Below the pieces are notes generated by a model. The model did no database searches and was not told where the DNA came from. It was given only the letters and a program-made list of their open reading frames with translations. DNA of 24,011 nt, taken from an uncultured Oscillospiraceae bacterium (lineage in GTDB: Bacteria > Bacillota > Clostridia > Oscillospirales > Oscillospiraceae). The position numbers were made by a program, and so were the translations under genes. Below, in pieces: positions 7,942 to 16,200 of this stretch. The stretch's first letter is position 1, and every line of letters begins with the position of its first letter. Where the stretch lies: assembly GCA_934668605.1 (NCBI GenBank), contig CAKUNY010000009.1, positions 1-24,011 of the forward strand. The letters run 5' to 3'.

Positions 7942-9216
7942 TTAGTGGAACAATGATGATATAAAATCCGTCGCTTCATTCCAGAGGTTTTTCGCATTGT
8001 CCGCCAGCAACTCACCGCCGGAAATGGTCGCGCTTCCGACAGATGCCAGCCATCGTACAAATGCGGGATTGCTCTCGTCACTGATATAATTGTTCAGGTT
8101 TTCGTTTTTCCTGATGTATTCCAGCGCGGAAGGCACCCATACTTCCTCCACCCCGTATCGCATAGATTCCTCATCTATACCAAACAGTCTGGATAGTCCG
8201 CAGGTGCTGATGCTGAGCACCTCCGCTAAGCCGCCAAGTGAGGTAGAAACGCCGATTCGTCCTACGTCTACCCCATCGATTTCTCCATCAGCAAAGCATT
8301 CGCCGAAGCGCAGCACGCCGCTTTCCAAGCTTCGCGCAGCGATGGCAATCACGCTCATTGTCGCCTCCAAATTGGAGAGCTTGGTCTTATCAACAGAGCA
8401 ATACTCATCTCCTTTAAAATACTTGAGCTTGCTGATATTTCTCTGCTTGTAAAGCGCGCCGCTCAGACCTCCAATTTCTCCACCTACCTTTGCACCCTGT
8501 CCGATCTTCTCATAAATCGTATTGTCCTTGTAATTTATCAGCATATCGGCCATCAAAATCATCTCGGCAAGTGTCGACGCGCTGGCTCCCACGACCTCCA
8601 CGTCCCCCATAATGTCTCTCCATTTTTTTGTAAACGAAAACACATCAATGTATGTCTGCGGATCTGCTTGTGTCACCTTCTTTGCAAGGCTTTTTTCCAG
8701 CACCTTATACAGCTTGCTTTCTACCTTACCTGCATTTTTAACCTGGCTGAGTAGATTCGTGACCTGCTCCACAGCATCCGCATCGCCGGGATATATAGTG
8801 TCAATAACCGATTTAATATACTTTACAACGGTTCCTCCGAATTCCATGCCGTCGTTTCCAACGACACCGCCAAAGCCGGATAGGCCATCGCCAAGCTTTT
8901 CCAGAATCGTTTGCAGGGACACCTGCTCTTTTACGAAAATATGCTGGACGTTGGCATCTGTTTTCTCGCATTCCGTCGCCACCATTTGCAGTGCTCCGGC
9001 GAGGCTTCGCAGATCGTCGCGCAGTTCTTCCATGCTCCGGATGGTACGTCCCAGACGCTGCTTGGTCGGTATGATTTCTCCGCCTCTCTGGTATTGCAGC
9101 CGGTTGAGCGCTCGCCGCGCGGAGTCTCCGATGCGTGCATCAATTCGATCCGCGCCTGTATTGAGCGCCTGCGCCAGCGTGTACAGCCCTTCCGTGTTTA
9201 CTTCATATTGACTCAT
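7942..9216 (-). CDS. Candidate type VII secretion substrate with helical N-terminus
   Basis: 424 residues from ATG 9216, which has a GGAGG site about seven bases upstream; an in-frame start at 9252 has no such site. Residues 1-90 are predicted helical and charged (MSQYEVNTEGLYTLAQALNT, later MEELRDDLRSLAGALQ), the size and style of a WXG/LXG secretion domain but without a clear W-x-G. A Gly-rich patch GLSGFGGVVGNDGMEFGG follows, then another, GQGAKVGGEIGGLSGAL, which could pack in a membrane. The C-terminal half matches no family I can name. It overlaps the preceding gene by 14 bases and is followed by DUF4176, a common companion of secreted toxins. No separate immunity gene is obvious. Codon use seems less G+C-rich than in essC, which would fit an exchangeable effector. 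Confidence 0.7.
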   Translation of the reverse strand: MSQYEVNTEGLYTLAQALNTGADRIDARIGDSARRALNRLQYQRGGEIIPTKQRLGRTIRSMEELRDDLRSLAGALQMVATECEKTDANVQHIFVKEQVSLQTILEKLGDGLSGFGGVVGNDGMEFGGTVVKYIKSVIDTIYPGDADAVEQVTNLLSQVKNAGKVESKLYKVLEKSLAKKVTQADPQTYIDVFSFTKKWRDIMGDVEVVGASASTLAEMILMADMLINYKDNTIYEKIGQGAKVGGEIGGLSGALYKQRNISKLKYFKGDEYCSVDKTKLSNLEATMSVIAIAARSLESGVLRFGECFADGEIDGVDVGRIGVSTSLGGLAEVLSISTCGLSRLFGIDEESMRYGVEEVWVPSALEYIRKNENLNNYISDESNPAFVRWLASVGSATISGGELLADNAKNLWNEATDFISSLFH

Positions 9217-9961
9217 TTCTGTCCTCCGTCTGGTATACTGATCCCGCCTCATAGCGCAGACGCGTTAAATCCTCCGGATCCGGTCCGATGATTCCGATTA
9301 TTGCATCTCGGACTCCGCCTTCTTTATTTTTTTGATATTCTTCCCACCATTTCAATATCCGTCGCCGCATTTCCTCGCTCTGCCAATCTGGCATCACCAG
9401 AGGGCAACCAGGAAGTATCTCAAATCTTGACGGTACGAAAGAAATCATATCAGACAACGGCCTCTTCATCCTGATCGTCACAAAGTCGCGAACTTTGTTC
9501 GGAACTACAAGGCGCTTGTACCATCCTATACGCAACGGGTGGAAGATTACATCGTACTCGCAACCAATCATCGCCTGAATGGCAGGTCTGCAAAAAAGCA
9601 TCTTCACGATGTCATGCTTCCAGATAGGGAACACCATATCCGGCGAGCTCTTCCATGCAATGGAATCTACTCTCCGTTCTTCCGGAAAGATGCGGATGTC
9701 GTTCAGGACTTCCTCTTCGCAGCTTCTGTAAACCTCAGTGATCCGAAGAAGCTGCTCCTCCTTTTCTGTCAGCTCTTCTTTGAGCCTGTGCAGCCTCTTG
9801 ATCGCCCGCACAAGCTGCTCCTTCTGTGCCTCACAGCTCTGCGCGGAGAGCAGCTGGCGCGCCCTTTGAATATGCGCGCAGGCGTCCTGCACATATATAT
9901 GCTGGGTACGCAGTCGCTCGGCAAGCGCCTGACACTGTACGATATCGATCTGTACTCTCAT
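9203..9961 (-). CDS. Unknown protein with WXG-like helical N-terminus, possible type VII substrate
   Basis: 252 residues. Residues 1-90 form a likely helical hairpin or coiled coil (AQKEQLVRAIKRLHRLKEEL) that ends with YRSCE at 78-82, fitting the YxxxD/E export signal known from ESX substrates. No WXG is present. The rest is a globular domain rich in Trp, Arg and Pro (IWKHDIVKMLFCRP, FHPLRIGWYKRLVVPNKVRD, LKWWEEYQKN) that I do not recognise. The start ATG has GGAGGTGCGGCG directly upstream. It lies just after the five WXG100 genes and overlaps the next candidate substrate gene, so the two may be exported together or one may help the other. Function is unknown. Confidence 0.65.
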   Translation of the reverse strand: MRVQIDIVQCQALAERLRTQHIYVQDACAHIQRARQLLSAQSCEAQKEQLVRAIKRLHRLKEELTEKEEQLLRITEVYRSCEEEVLNDIRIFPEERRVDSIAWKSSPDMVFPIWKHDIVKMLFCRPAIQAMIGCEYDVIFHPLRIGWYKRLVVPNKVRDFVTIRMKRPLSDMISFVPSRFEILPGCPLVMPDWQSEEMRRRILKWWEEYQKNKEGGVRDAIIGIIGPDPEDLTRLRYEAGSVYQTEDRNESI

Positions 9962-10023
9962 CGCCGCACCTCCGTTTCGGGGAAGCGGCCTGTATCAGCC
10001 GCCTCCCCCGTGTTGTTCTCCCG

Positions 10024-10338
10024 TTAGAAAATATCCTTTGCTTCCAGACTTTCCATCTCCGCTGCCTGCTCGCTTTCCATATTGGCATAGGTTTCCGCCG
10101 CCTTGGTAAGATTGTTGGCGTGCTGCTGCAATGTATCGAGCGAATCGATTGCCTCATTGTACAGGTGGGTGAACTGGTTCTGGTAGCTGACGCTCGCGGC
10201 GCTGATCCAGGCGCTTTCGGTCAGACGGATAATTTCCGCTCGGATGTATTCCAGATGAGTCTGCATATTTTCCTTGAGCGCGGTAATTTCCTTTGCCTTC
10301 TCGTTGATTTCAGACGGTGTTGCAAGCAATTTATTCAT
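10024..10338 (-). CDS. WXG100-like small protein 5
   Basis: 104 residues, all helical in appearance, with Trp44 in the turn (SAWISAAS) where WXG100 proteins carry W-x-G; here Gly is replaced by Ser. After the second helix comes YANME at 84-88 (YxxxE export motif), and the last residues are AKDIF. The 21-residue tail from the Tyr to the C-terminus has the same length and ending as WXG100-like protein 2. WXG100 proteins form helical-hairpin dimers that are exported by EssC. This one may pair with one of its four neighbours. The SD is a weaker GGGAAAG. Confidence 0.85.
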   Translation of the reverse strand: MNKLLATPSEINEKAKEITALKENMQTHLEYIRAEIIRLTESAWISAASVSYQNQFTHLYNEAIDSLDTLQQHANNLTKAAETYANMESEQAAEMESLEAKDIF

Positions 10339-10399
10339 AATAACTTTCCCTTTCTATGTTCAAAATCAGTTGTTTGGAGGTGTTCTTCCGGTTTTCTGC

Positions 10400-10705
10400 T
10401 TACGCGCGCGTCGAAACGATCCTGCCGACGTCGCCTTCCATGCTCTCATATTTCTGTGCGGCCTTGTCGATTGCCTCCTTATAGGTCTGCATCATCCGCA
10501 AAAGCTCTTCAAACTTCGGCTTTTCGCTTTCGATGAGCCCCTCGAAGGTCGTGTTTGCATCACCTTCCCACATGCCGTCAAACTCACCCAGCGCAGCCCA
10601 GATTCTTTTGACCAACGAGTCCCATTCATTGATTTCCGAACCAAAGTTTCTTGCGATTGTCATCATTTCCTGCGTGTCGATTGTCATGTTTTGCATAGTT
10701 GCCAT
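10400..10705 (-). CDS. WXG100 family protein 4 (EsxA-like)
   Basis: 101 residues with a canonical turn: GMWEGDAN, Trp46-Glu-Gly48, between two long amphipathic helices. YESME at 86-90 fits the YxxxD/E secretion motif. It is the most typical EsxA/YukE-like member of the cluster. The start is set by AAGGAG eight to ten bases upstream. It is expected to be a small dimeric substrate or co-substrate of the EssC machine encoded upstream. Confidence 0.92.
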   Translation of the reverse strand: MATMQNMTIDTQEMMTIARNFGSEINEWDSLVKRIWAALGEFDGMWEGDANTTFEGLIESEKPKFEELLRMMQTYKEAIDKAAQKYESMEGDVGRIVSTRA

Positions 10706-10752
10706 TGTAATTACTCCTTTATTATTATATTTGTTTTTAAGTTATGACTGCT

Positions 10753-11049
10753 TTAGAAGCCGCTTTGCACTGCCTGCTGCGCCTCGCGCTCAGCCTGCTC
10801 CGCCCGGGACGCAAGACTTTGCAGGCTGTTTCGGATGAATTCCAGATCACTTCCGATGCTGTTTGCGCCCCGCCTGGTGTTTTGCAGGTTTTCCACATAA
10901 TGATCCGTCCATCCGCTTTGCCAGTAAACGCCCACATCGTTTTCCACCAGACCAATCAGCGTCGCAACCCTGTCCAGATCATCGATCGCTTGTGCCATAT
11001 CCTTCGCCGCCGTGCGCAGGACGCTCGGATCCAGATCAATAACGCCCAA
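10753..11049 (-). CDS. WXG100-like small protein 3
   Basis: 98 residues. The helix-turn-helix has VYWQSGWTDHY at 41-51, so the Trp43 turn has one extra residue before Gly (WQSG), with a second Trp at 47. It lacks the YxxxE tail seen in its four neighbours, so it might be the non-signal partner of a heterodimer. The start codon is TTG (11049-11047). A strong AAGGGGGGA lies about seven bases upstream, while the ATG inside that stretch is out of frame and leads to a stop after six codons. Confidence 0.85.
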   Translation of the reverse strand: MGVIDLDPSVLRTAAKDMAQAIDDLDRVATLIGLVENDVGVYWQSGWTDHYVENLQNTRRGANSIGSDLEFIRNSLQSLASRAEQAEREAQQAVQSGF

Positions 11050-11064
11050 GTATCATCCCCCCCT

Positions 11065-11370
11065 TCAAAAAATATCCGCCGCGTCAAGTTGCTCGTTATC
11101 TGCCAGCACCTCGTTTTCTGTCTGCTCGTAGGTTTTCAGTGCGTTACCGAGCAATGCCGCAGAATTTGTCGTTCGCGCCTTGCAGTTCTGCGCCTGCGTT
11201 TTCAGCTGCGTCCGAACCGTTTCATAGGCTTCTTTCCCCTTGCCCTTCCAGAACTCTGCCGCGAAGCGCCCGGAATCCATTTCATCTTCCAGCTGCTGCA
11301 TAGCTTTGGCGCAGCTTGTAAGCTCTGCTTGAATCTGCACCAGCTTCTGCACCTCCATATCCAGCCTCAT
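11065..11370 (-). CDS. WXG100 family protein 2
   Basis: 101 residues from ATG 11370, chosen because GGAGGTGAACAT lies directly upstream; the longer frame to 11451 runs into the previous gene. The turn is EFWKGKGKEAY with Trp41-Lys-Gly43, a true WXG. The end has YEQTE at 81-85 (YxxxE) and finishes AADIF, like protein 5. The ATG lies only four bases after the stop of protein 1, so the two are likely translated together. Confidence 0.9.
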   Translation of the reverse strand: MRLDMEVQKLVQIQAELTSCAKAMQQLEDEMDSGRFAAEFWKGKGKEAYETVRTQLKTQAQNCKARTTNSAALLGNALKTYEQTENEVLADNEQLDAADIF

Positions 11371-11374
11371 ATGT

Positions 11375-11698
11375 TCACCTCCAATTCTTCCAATGCAGCC
11401 TCGCGTAATATTTGTTGAGCTGGCCGTGGATATCCAATTCTCCGCCGGCATAGGCTTTTACCGTCTGCGCCAGCTGCTCTTTCGCGGTTCGAAACGCCTT
11501 CAACGCGTTTTGCGCTGTGCGGACGTCCTCTTCCAGACGCTCGGCATACAGATCTCCGGCGCTGCTGCTCCAGCTTCCCGTTGTCTCGTCTCTTAGCTGC
11601 TTTAAATCTTTTTTCAGCTGCTCAAGCTGATCGATGCAGCTGTTCAGCTGATCGGACAGCTCCTCGATTCTTTCAAGGTCCCACGCAATGCTCGCCAT
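11375..11698 (-). CDS. WXG100-like small protein 1
   Basis: 107 residues, first of the five-gene row. The N-terminal helix is followed by TGSWSSSAGDLYAERL, with Trp43 and Ser in place of Gly. YAGGE at 83-87 fits YxxxE, and a basic, aromatic tail (LNKYYARLHWKNW) extends beyond it. The start ATG has AGAGGTGAG upstream. It probably pairs with protein 2, encoded just after it. The 126-base gap before this gene may hold a promoter, but no convincing pair of boxes was seen. Confidence 0.87.
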   Translation of the reverse strand: MASIAWDLERIEELSDQLNSCIDQLEQLKKDLKQLRDETTGSWSSSAGDLYAERLEEDVRTAQNALKAFRTAKEQLAQTVKAYAGGELDIHGQLNKYYARLHWKNWR

Positions 11699-11824
11699 GC
11701 TCTCACCTCTTTGTTTTTTGTTGTATTCCCTTGCCGTGATTACACTCTATCATGCCGCGGCCAAATCTGGACGAATTGCCGACGAATGGTACACTTCTGG
11801 CGATGAACGGGTTTTTTTCGCCGT

Positions 11825-12082
11825 TCAGACCAGATAAAGCGTGTCCCCGCTGTCAATGCCCGCGCCGTCGAGCGTCTGCTCCGGGGCTAAAAGCGCCCCC
11901 GTGCGCGCGGAAAATAGCGCCGCCTCGCCGAACGCCTGCGCGTCCAGCCCCTCCGTATCGGCCAGCAGCTCCAGAAAGCCCCGGCACAGAAGCTTCGCCG
12001 CCATATCCCGCGGCGCCATGCAGTCAAACGAGCGTCCGACGCCCGCGACATTGATCTCAATCAAAATCTTATCCCTGTTCAA
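11825..12082 (-). CDS. YukD/EsaB-like ubiquitin-fold protein
   Basis: 85 residues. It begins with a hydrophobic strand (ILIEINVAGVGRSFDCMAP), continues with a helix (AAKLLCRGFLELLA), and ends with the ubiquitin-like segment EQTLDGAGIDSGDTLYLV. This matches the YukD/EsaB family, small cytoplasmic components of type VIIb systems that influence secretion. The start is TTG at 12082 with GGGAGG about seven bases upstream. It overlaps the 154-residue gene by 14 bases, so the two are probably coupled. Confidence 0.85.
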   Translation of the reverse strand: MNRDKILIEINVAGVGRSFDCMAPRDMAAKLLCRGFLELLADTEGLDAQAFGEAALFSARTGALLAPEQTLDGAGIDSGDTLYLV

Positions 12083-12533
12083 AGCCAGCCTCCCAAGTTT
12101 CTTTCAGCTGCGCGGCGGCATCGTCCTGCGCGGGGTCAAGCTGCGCAAACGCCAGATTCTCCCGCTCATAGCCAGTCTCGCGCAGATAGGCGAACAGCTC
12201 CTGCGGCGTCTGAAACGGCATCAGGCTCAAGGCCGTCACGTTCCGCTCCAGCGCCAGCGCCGCGTGCGCGCCGAACCAGCAGAAGATCCGGTCGGTTCCC
12301 CCAGCCGTGCACGGCGACTGCGCCATCTCGGAAAAGAGAAAATCGATCACCAGGTGCGGCACATCCTGCCCCTCCATCTTCTGCACAAGCCCGCGCCGTT
12401 CCAACGTACCCAGCACGCGCTCTAAATCCAGCTCCTCCGGCTCCCGGACGATCCAGGCCGGAATCGCCGCCAGCTCATAAAAGCACGCCAGAAGTACAAA
12501 TTCATCCTCCGTCATTCGGTATCCCGTTACCAT
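12069..12533 (-). CDS. Unknown protein between LytTR regulator and YukD-like gene
   Basis: 154 residues, not recognised. The N-terminal half (MTEDEFVLLACFYELAAIP, then LERVLGTLERRGLVQKMEG) reads like a small winged-helix or helical adaptor domain. The C-terminal half contains FCWFGAHAALALERN and an acidic end. No signal peptide or membrane span is seen. The ATG has GGAGG seven bases upstream and overlaps the LytTR stop by seven bases. Its place, between the regulator and YukD and just after essC, suggests a cytoplasmic helper of secretion, perhaps a chaperone with the role EspG has in mycobacteria. That is position-based inference only. Confidence 0.75.
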   Translation of the reverse strand: MVTGYRMTEDEFVLLACFYELAAIPAWIVREPEELDLERVLGTLERRGLVQKMEGQDVPHLVIDFLFSEMAQSPCTAGGTDRIFCWFGAHAALALERNVTALSLMPFQTPQELFAYLRETGYERENLAFAQLDPAQDDAAAQLKETWEAGFEQG

Positions 12534-13216
12534 GCCAGCGCCTCCTTCAATCTTGCTTTTCCCGCGCGCGAGAGATAGACCTCGCTTCCGTCGTCCAGTG
12601 AAACGCTCATACTGCCCGCATCGTAGGACAAAATGTGCCGCTGGTTTACCAGAAAGCTGCGGTGCGTGCGCACAAACCGCTCGCCCAGCTCCTGCTCGAG
12701 TGCGTCAAGCGACGCGGATAGCTCATACTCCTGCGCCCGCGTGACAAGAAACGTTTTCTTGCTGCGGCTTTCAAAATACAAAATATGCTCCAGCGCGATC
12801 GTGTACCGCCTTGCCCGCACGCTCCAGCTGTAGCTGGCTTCGTCGGTAAGCGCCTGCTCCTGCTCGAGCTCCTGCAAAAGCGTAAAGAGCGCCTCGCGCG
12901 CCACGGGCTTCAGAAACATCGCCGCCGGAAGCGTCTGGGCGGTCATCGCTCTCGCGATCGCGGCAAAATCCGGCGCGGTCAGAACGATGCAGTGCTTCGT
13001 CTTCTGCTCGCGGAGTTTTGCAAGAAGCGGTCTTGCGCGGCTGTCTTCACAGTCTGTCATGTACATTGCCGTCAGCGCGCGCGTCTGCGGCTCATCCGCA
13101 AACGAGCAGCTTGTGATGGCCGCTTCAAGATTGTTCTGCACCTGATACTGCACCAGAAGCTCCCGCACATGGCGAAAGTCCTGCGGGTGCTCATCATAGA
13201 CATACGTATCGTACAT
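12527..13216 (-). CDS. LytTR-family response regulator
   Basis: 229 residues. The first 120 fit a receiver domain: acidic pair Asp8/Glu9, candidate phosphoacceptor Asp55 (MYMTDCED), Thr80 (VLTA) and Lys103 (FLKP). Residues of about 135-229 are a LytTR DNA-binding domain with YTIALEHILYFES, the FVRTHRSFLVNQRHI signature, and a C-terminal VYLSRAGKARLKEAL. It is the AgrA/LytR type, which binds short direct repeats. No sensor histidine kinase is in the window, so the input is unknown; the two Ser/Thr kinases of the cluster are a possible alternative source of signal. The start ATG lies three bases after the essC stop, and the SD GGAGGA is within the end of essC. Confidence 0.92.
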   Translation of the reverse strand: MYDTYVYDEHPQDFRHVRELLVQYQVQNNLEAAITSCSFADEPQTRALTAMYMTDCEDSRARPLLAKLREQKTKHCIVLTAPDFAAIARAMTAQTLPAAMFLKPVAREALFTLLQELEQEQALTDEASYSWSVRARRYTIALEHILYFESRSKKTFLVTRAQEYELSASLDALEQELGERFVRTHRSFLVNQRHILSYDAGSMSVSLDDGSEVYLSRAGKARLKEALAW

Positions 13217-13219
13217 AGC

Positions 13220-16200
13220 TTACGCTTCCTCCTCCGGCGCGCTGTGCCGCGGGATAAAGACCTGCGAGAGCTGCGCGAGCTGAAGGGCAAAGCCCGTCTC
13301 CGGCGGACGCATCTTTGTCTGCTCGGTGATGGAGAGCCCCGTCTCTATGACGCGCTGCGTGTCGAGCCGACCGCCCAGATGCACGCCCGTCTGGCAGGCG
13401 GCAAAGAGCTTGCACGCGGGTTTCTGGAAGCTCTGCTGATAAAGCGCCCGGTTCCAGACCGCAAGGAACGTCACGCCGTAGCCCTTTCCGTTTTTGAGAA
13501 GCGTCTCCCAGACCTCGGTGAAGGCCGTTCTTCCGTCCGGGTTATAGCACATCCCGCAAAACGCGTTGTAATCCTCAAACACGACCAGAACCTGCGGGAA
13601 AACGGCGCGGAAATGCGCCTCGCAGTCCTCACCCGGATGCGCGGCAAGATACTGCTTCTTTTCCGCCGCGCGGCGCTTGAAGAGATCTCGCAGATAGCTC
13701 ATAAGCGTCAGGACATCCTCGTAGCTTCTGTATTCCTTTATGCCGGTCTGGCCGCTCCCGCCCGCTTCGGCGCGGATGACATGGCATTCCAACCGTTTCC
13801 CGGCCGCCGCCAGCAGAATATTATCCGTCATCGAACGCGCGCCGAGCCCGACGCAGTCGCTGATAAAATAGCAGAACGTCTCACGAAGACGAAGGGCGTA
13901 GGGACGAATCGTCTTCGTGTACCAGCCGAGCGGCAGCGCGTCGTCCGGCAGCTTTTGCACGGCGCTTTCAAGAAGATAGCCTGCAAAGAGCTGCTTTTTG
14001 TCGATATAACGAAGCGGCGGCGCGCTGTAGCCGACCTGGGACGGCTTTGCAAGGCTCTCAATTGCCTCCGGCTTTTCCGCGAACGCGCTCTGGAACTGCA
14101 CGACGCTGCCGTTATAGACCGTCAGACCGCTGCCCGGCTCCCCAGTCGGCGCCAGCTGCGGCGTTGTGCCGAGGTAGCTGAAATAGTCCGCGCGCTCGTT
14201 AAGGAGCAGCGGAATCGACGTCGCAAAATTCTGCGCCCATTTGCCGCGCATGTCCATCGGCGTATTCATTGTCACCAGGAAGCAGATGCCGCAGGCCAGA
14301 CCCTCCCGCAGCAGCCGCAGAAGCGGCTCGGAAAGCGGCTCGTAGTTTTCCAGGAAGCCCGCGTAATTGTCGATCACCACGAGCGTCAGCGGCATCACGC
14401 CCCTGCCGCGCGCGCGATACTCCTCCGCGTTTGCGCACGAAGCATCTGCCAGCTGCTGCTTGCGCGTCTGCATCAGCTCCTGCAATTGCGCAAAGAGTCT
14501 TCCGACCCGCTCTTCGTCCTCCGGATAGACCACCGCGCCGCAGTGCGGTGTGTGGGACAGCGCATCAAAGCGGCGGTTCGAGCAGTCCAGCGCGTACCAG
14601 ATGAATTCCTCCGGGCGCTGATTGACGCACAGCGCATAGATGATTCCCTGCGCCAGCGTGCTCTTACCGGAGCCCGCGCTTCCGATGATCAATACATTGC
14701 CGCAGCGCGGGAAGCGAATGGCAAAGACCGGCTGCATCTGCTGCTCCGGATAGTCGATCTTGCCGATGATGGCAGTATAGGGCTCGAGCGCCCCGGCCTT
14801 TAACAGCGGCTCGAGCGTGATTTTGGCCTCCAGCATCGGAAGCCAGAGCTTTCTTGCCGGACGCACGCCCGCATGCTGCGCTGTTTCGGTGATATACGCC
14901 ACGCACGCGTCGAGCTGCGAGATGCTCTTCGAGCCCGGGCGTCTTGCGCGGCGATGCGTTCTTGTTCCGTCGAGCGACAAAAGCTCGATGGCGTTCATCG
15001 CCAGCTCCTCCGGGTCGAGCTCCGGCTGATAGTCGGCGCCGGAATAGCCGGACTGGAAAATTTCAAACAGCTCATCGTTTCCGATCTGCAAATAGCCCCG
15101 GCCGATTCTCGTCAGCTCCGCGGCCTCGGGGCGCTTGAGCATCTCCATGCTGTCCTGCCTGTCCTGCACCTTGAGACAGAGCTTGAAGCGGGCGTTGCTC
15201 CAGATCTCCTCGTCGACCACGCCGGACGGCTTCTGCGTCGCGAGGATCAGGTGTACGCCAAGGCTTCTGCCCACGCGCGCGGTACTGACAAGCTCCTTGA
15301 TGAACTCCGGCTGCTCCTTTTTGAGCTCGGCAAATTCATCGCTGATGATGATCAGGTGCGGCAGCGGCTCTGCCGCCGTTCCCTGTCTGTAAAGGCGGTT
15401 ATACTGGTCAATGTGGTTGACGCCAAACAGGCCAAACAGCTTCTGCCGCCTGCGGATCTCGCTTTTCAGGGACAAAAGCGCCCGCTGCGTCTGATTGACG
15501 CCGCGCAGACCGCGCGATTCGCCATCCTCCGTCTCTGAAATATTCGTGATAACGCCCGCCACATGCGGCGTGCCGCCGAAGAGGTTCGACATGCCGCCGC
15601 CCTTGTAGTCGATCAGGATGAAGGCGACCTCGTCGGGGTGGTAGTTCAGCATCAGAGACAGAACAAACGTCTGGATGAGCTCGCTTTTGCCAGAGCCCGT
15701 CGTACCCGCGACCAGACCATGCGGCCCGTGCTGCTTTTCATGGATGTCGAGATACACCGGCTGGCCGCCGTAGCTCACGCCGATCTGCGCGCGGATGGAC
15801 TCATACGCCCGGTGCGTTTTCCACTGCCGCAGCAGATCCCAGTTTGTGATATCCGTCAGGTGGTACATCTCCAGAAATTCCACCTGCCCGGGGATTTCGC
15901 CGTCGGAGAGCTCGTTGACCCAGTAGCGGCTGAGTCGGCGCGCCATCTGCTCCGGCATCTCCGGCGGCAGATGATCAAAGGCGACTACGTCCGTTTCGCT
16001 CCGGTTTTCATCCATCCGGAACGCGCCGCAGAAGCTCTCGTCGGCCTGAATGAGGAAGTTGCACTCATTGGGCAGCAGCTCCAGGCGCTCATAGGCAAGC
16101 AGAAACTGCACATGATACTCCGCGCCGCTTGTCAGATAGCGGTAGACCGCGTGGTTATACAAAATGTTAGGGTCGGTGCATACGACCACATAGTATGGAA

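Noticed and set aside
11805..11826. Hairpin gaacgg/ccgttc at the stop of the YukD-like gene
   Set aside because: Only six base pairs, the A/T run lies in the loop and not after the stem, so it does not make a convincing terminator on either strand.
12785..14803. Plus-strand frame of 672 codons opposite essC and the LytTR gene
   Set aside because: It spans two well-supported minus-strand genes and has the Arg/Leu/His-rich composition of an antisense shadow.
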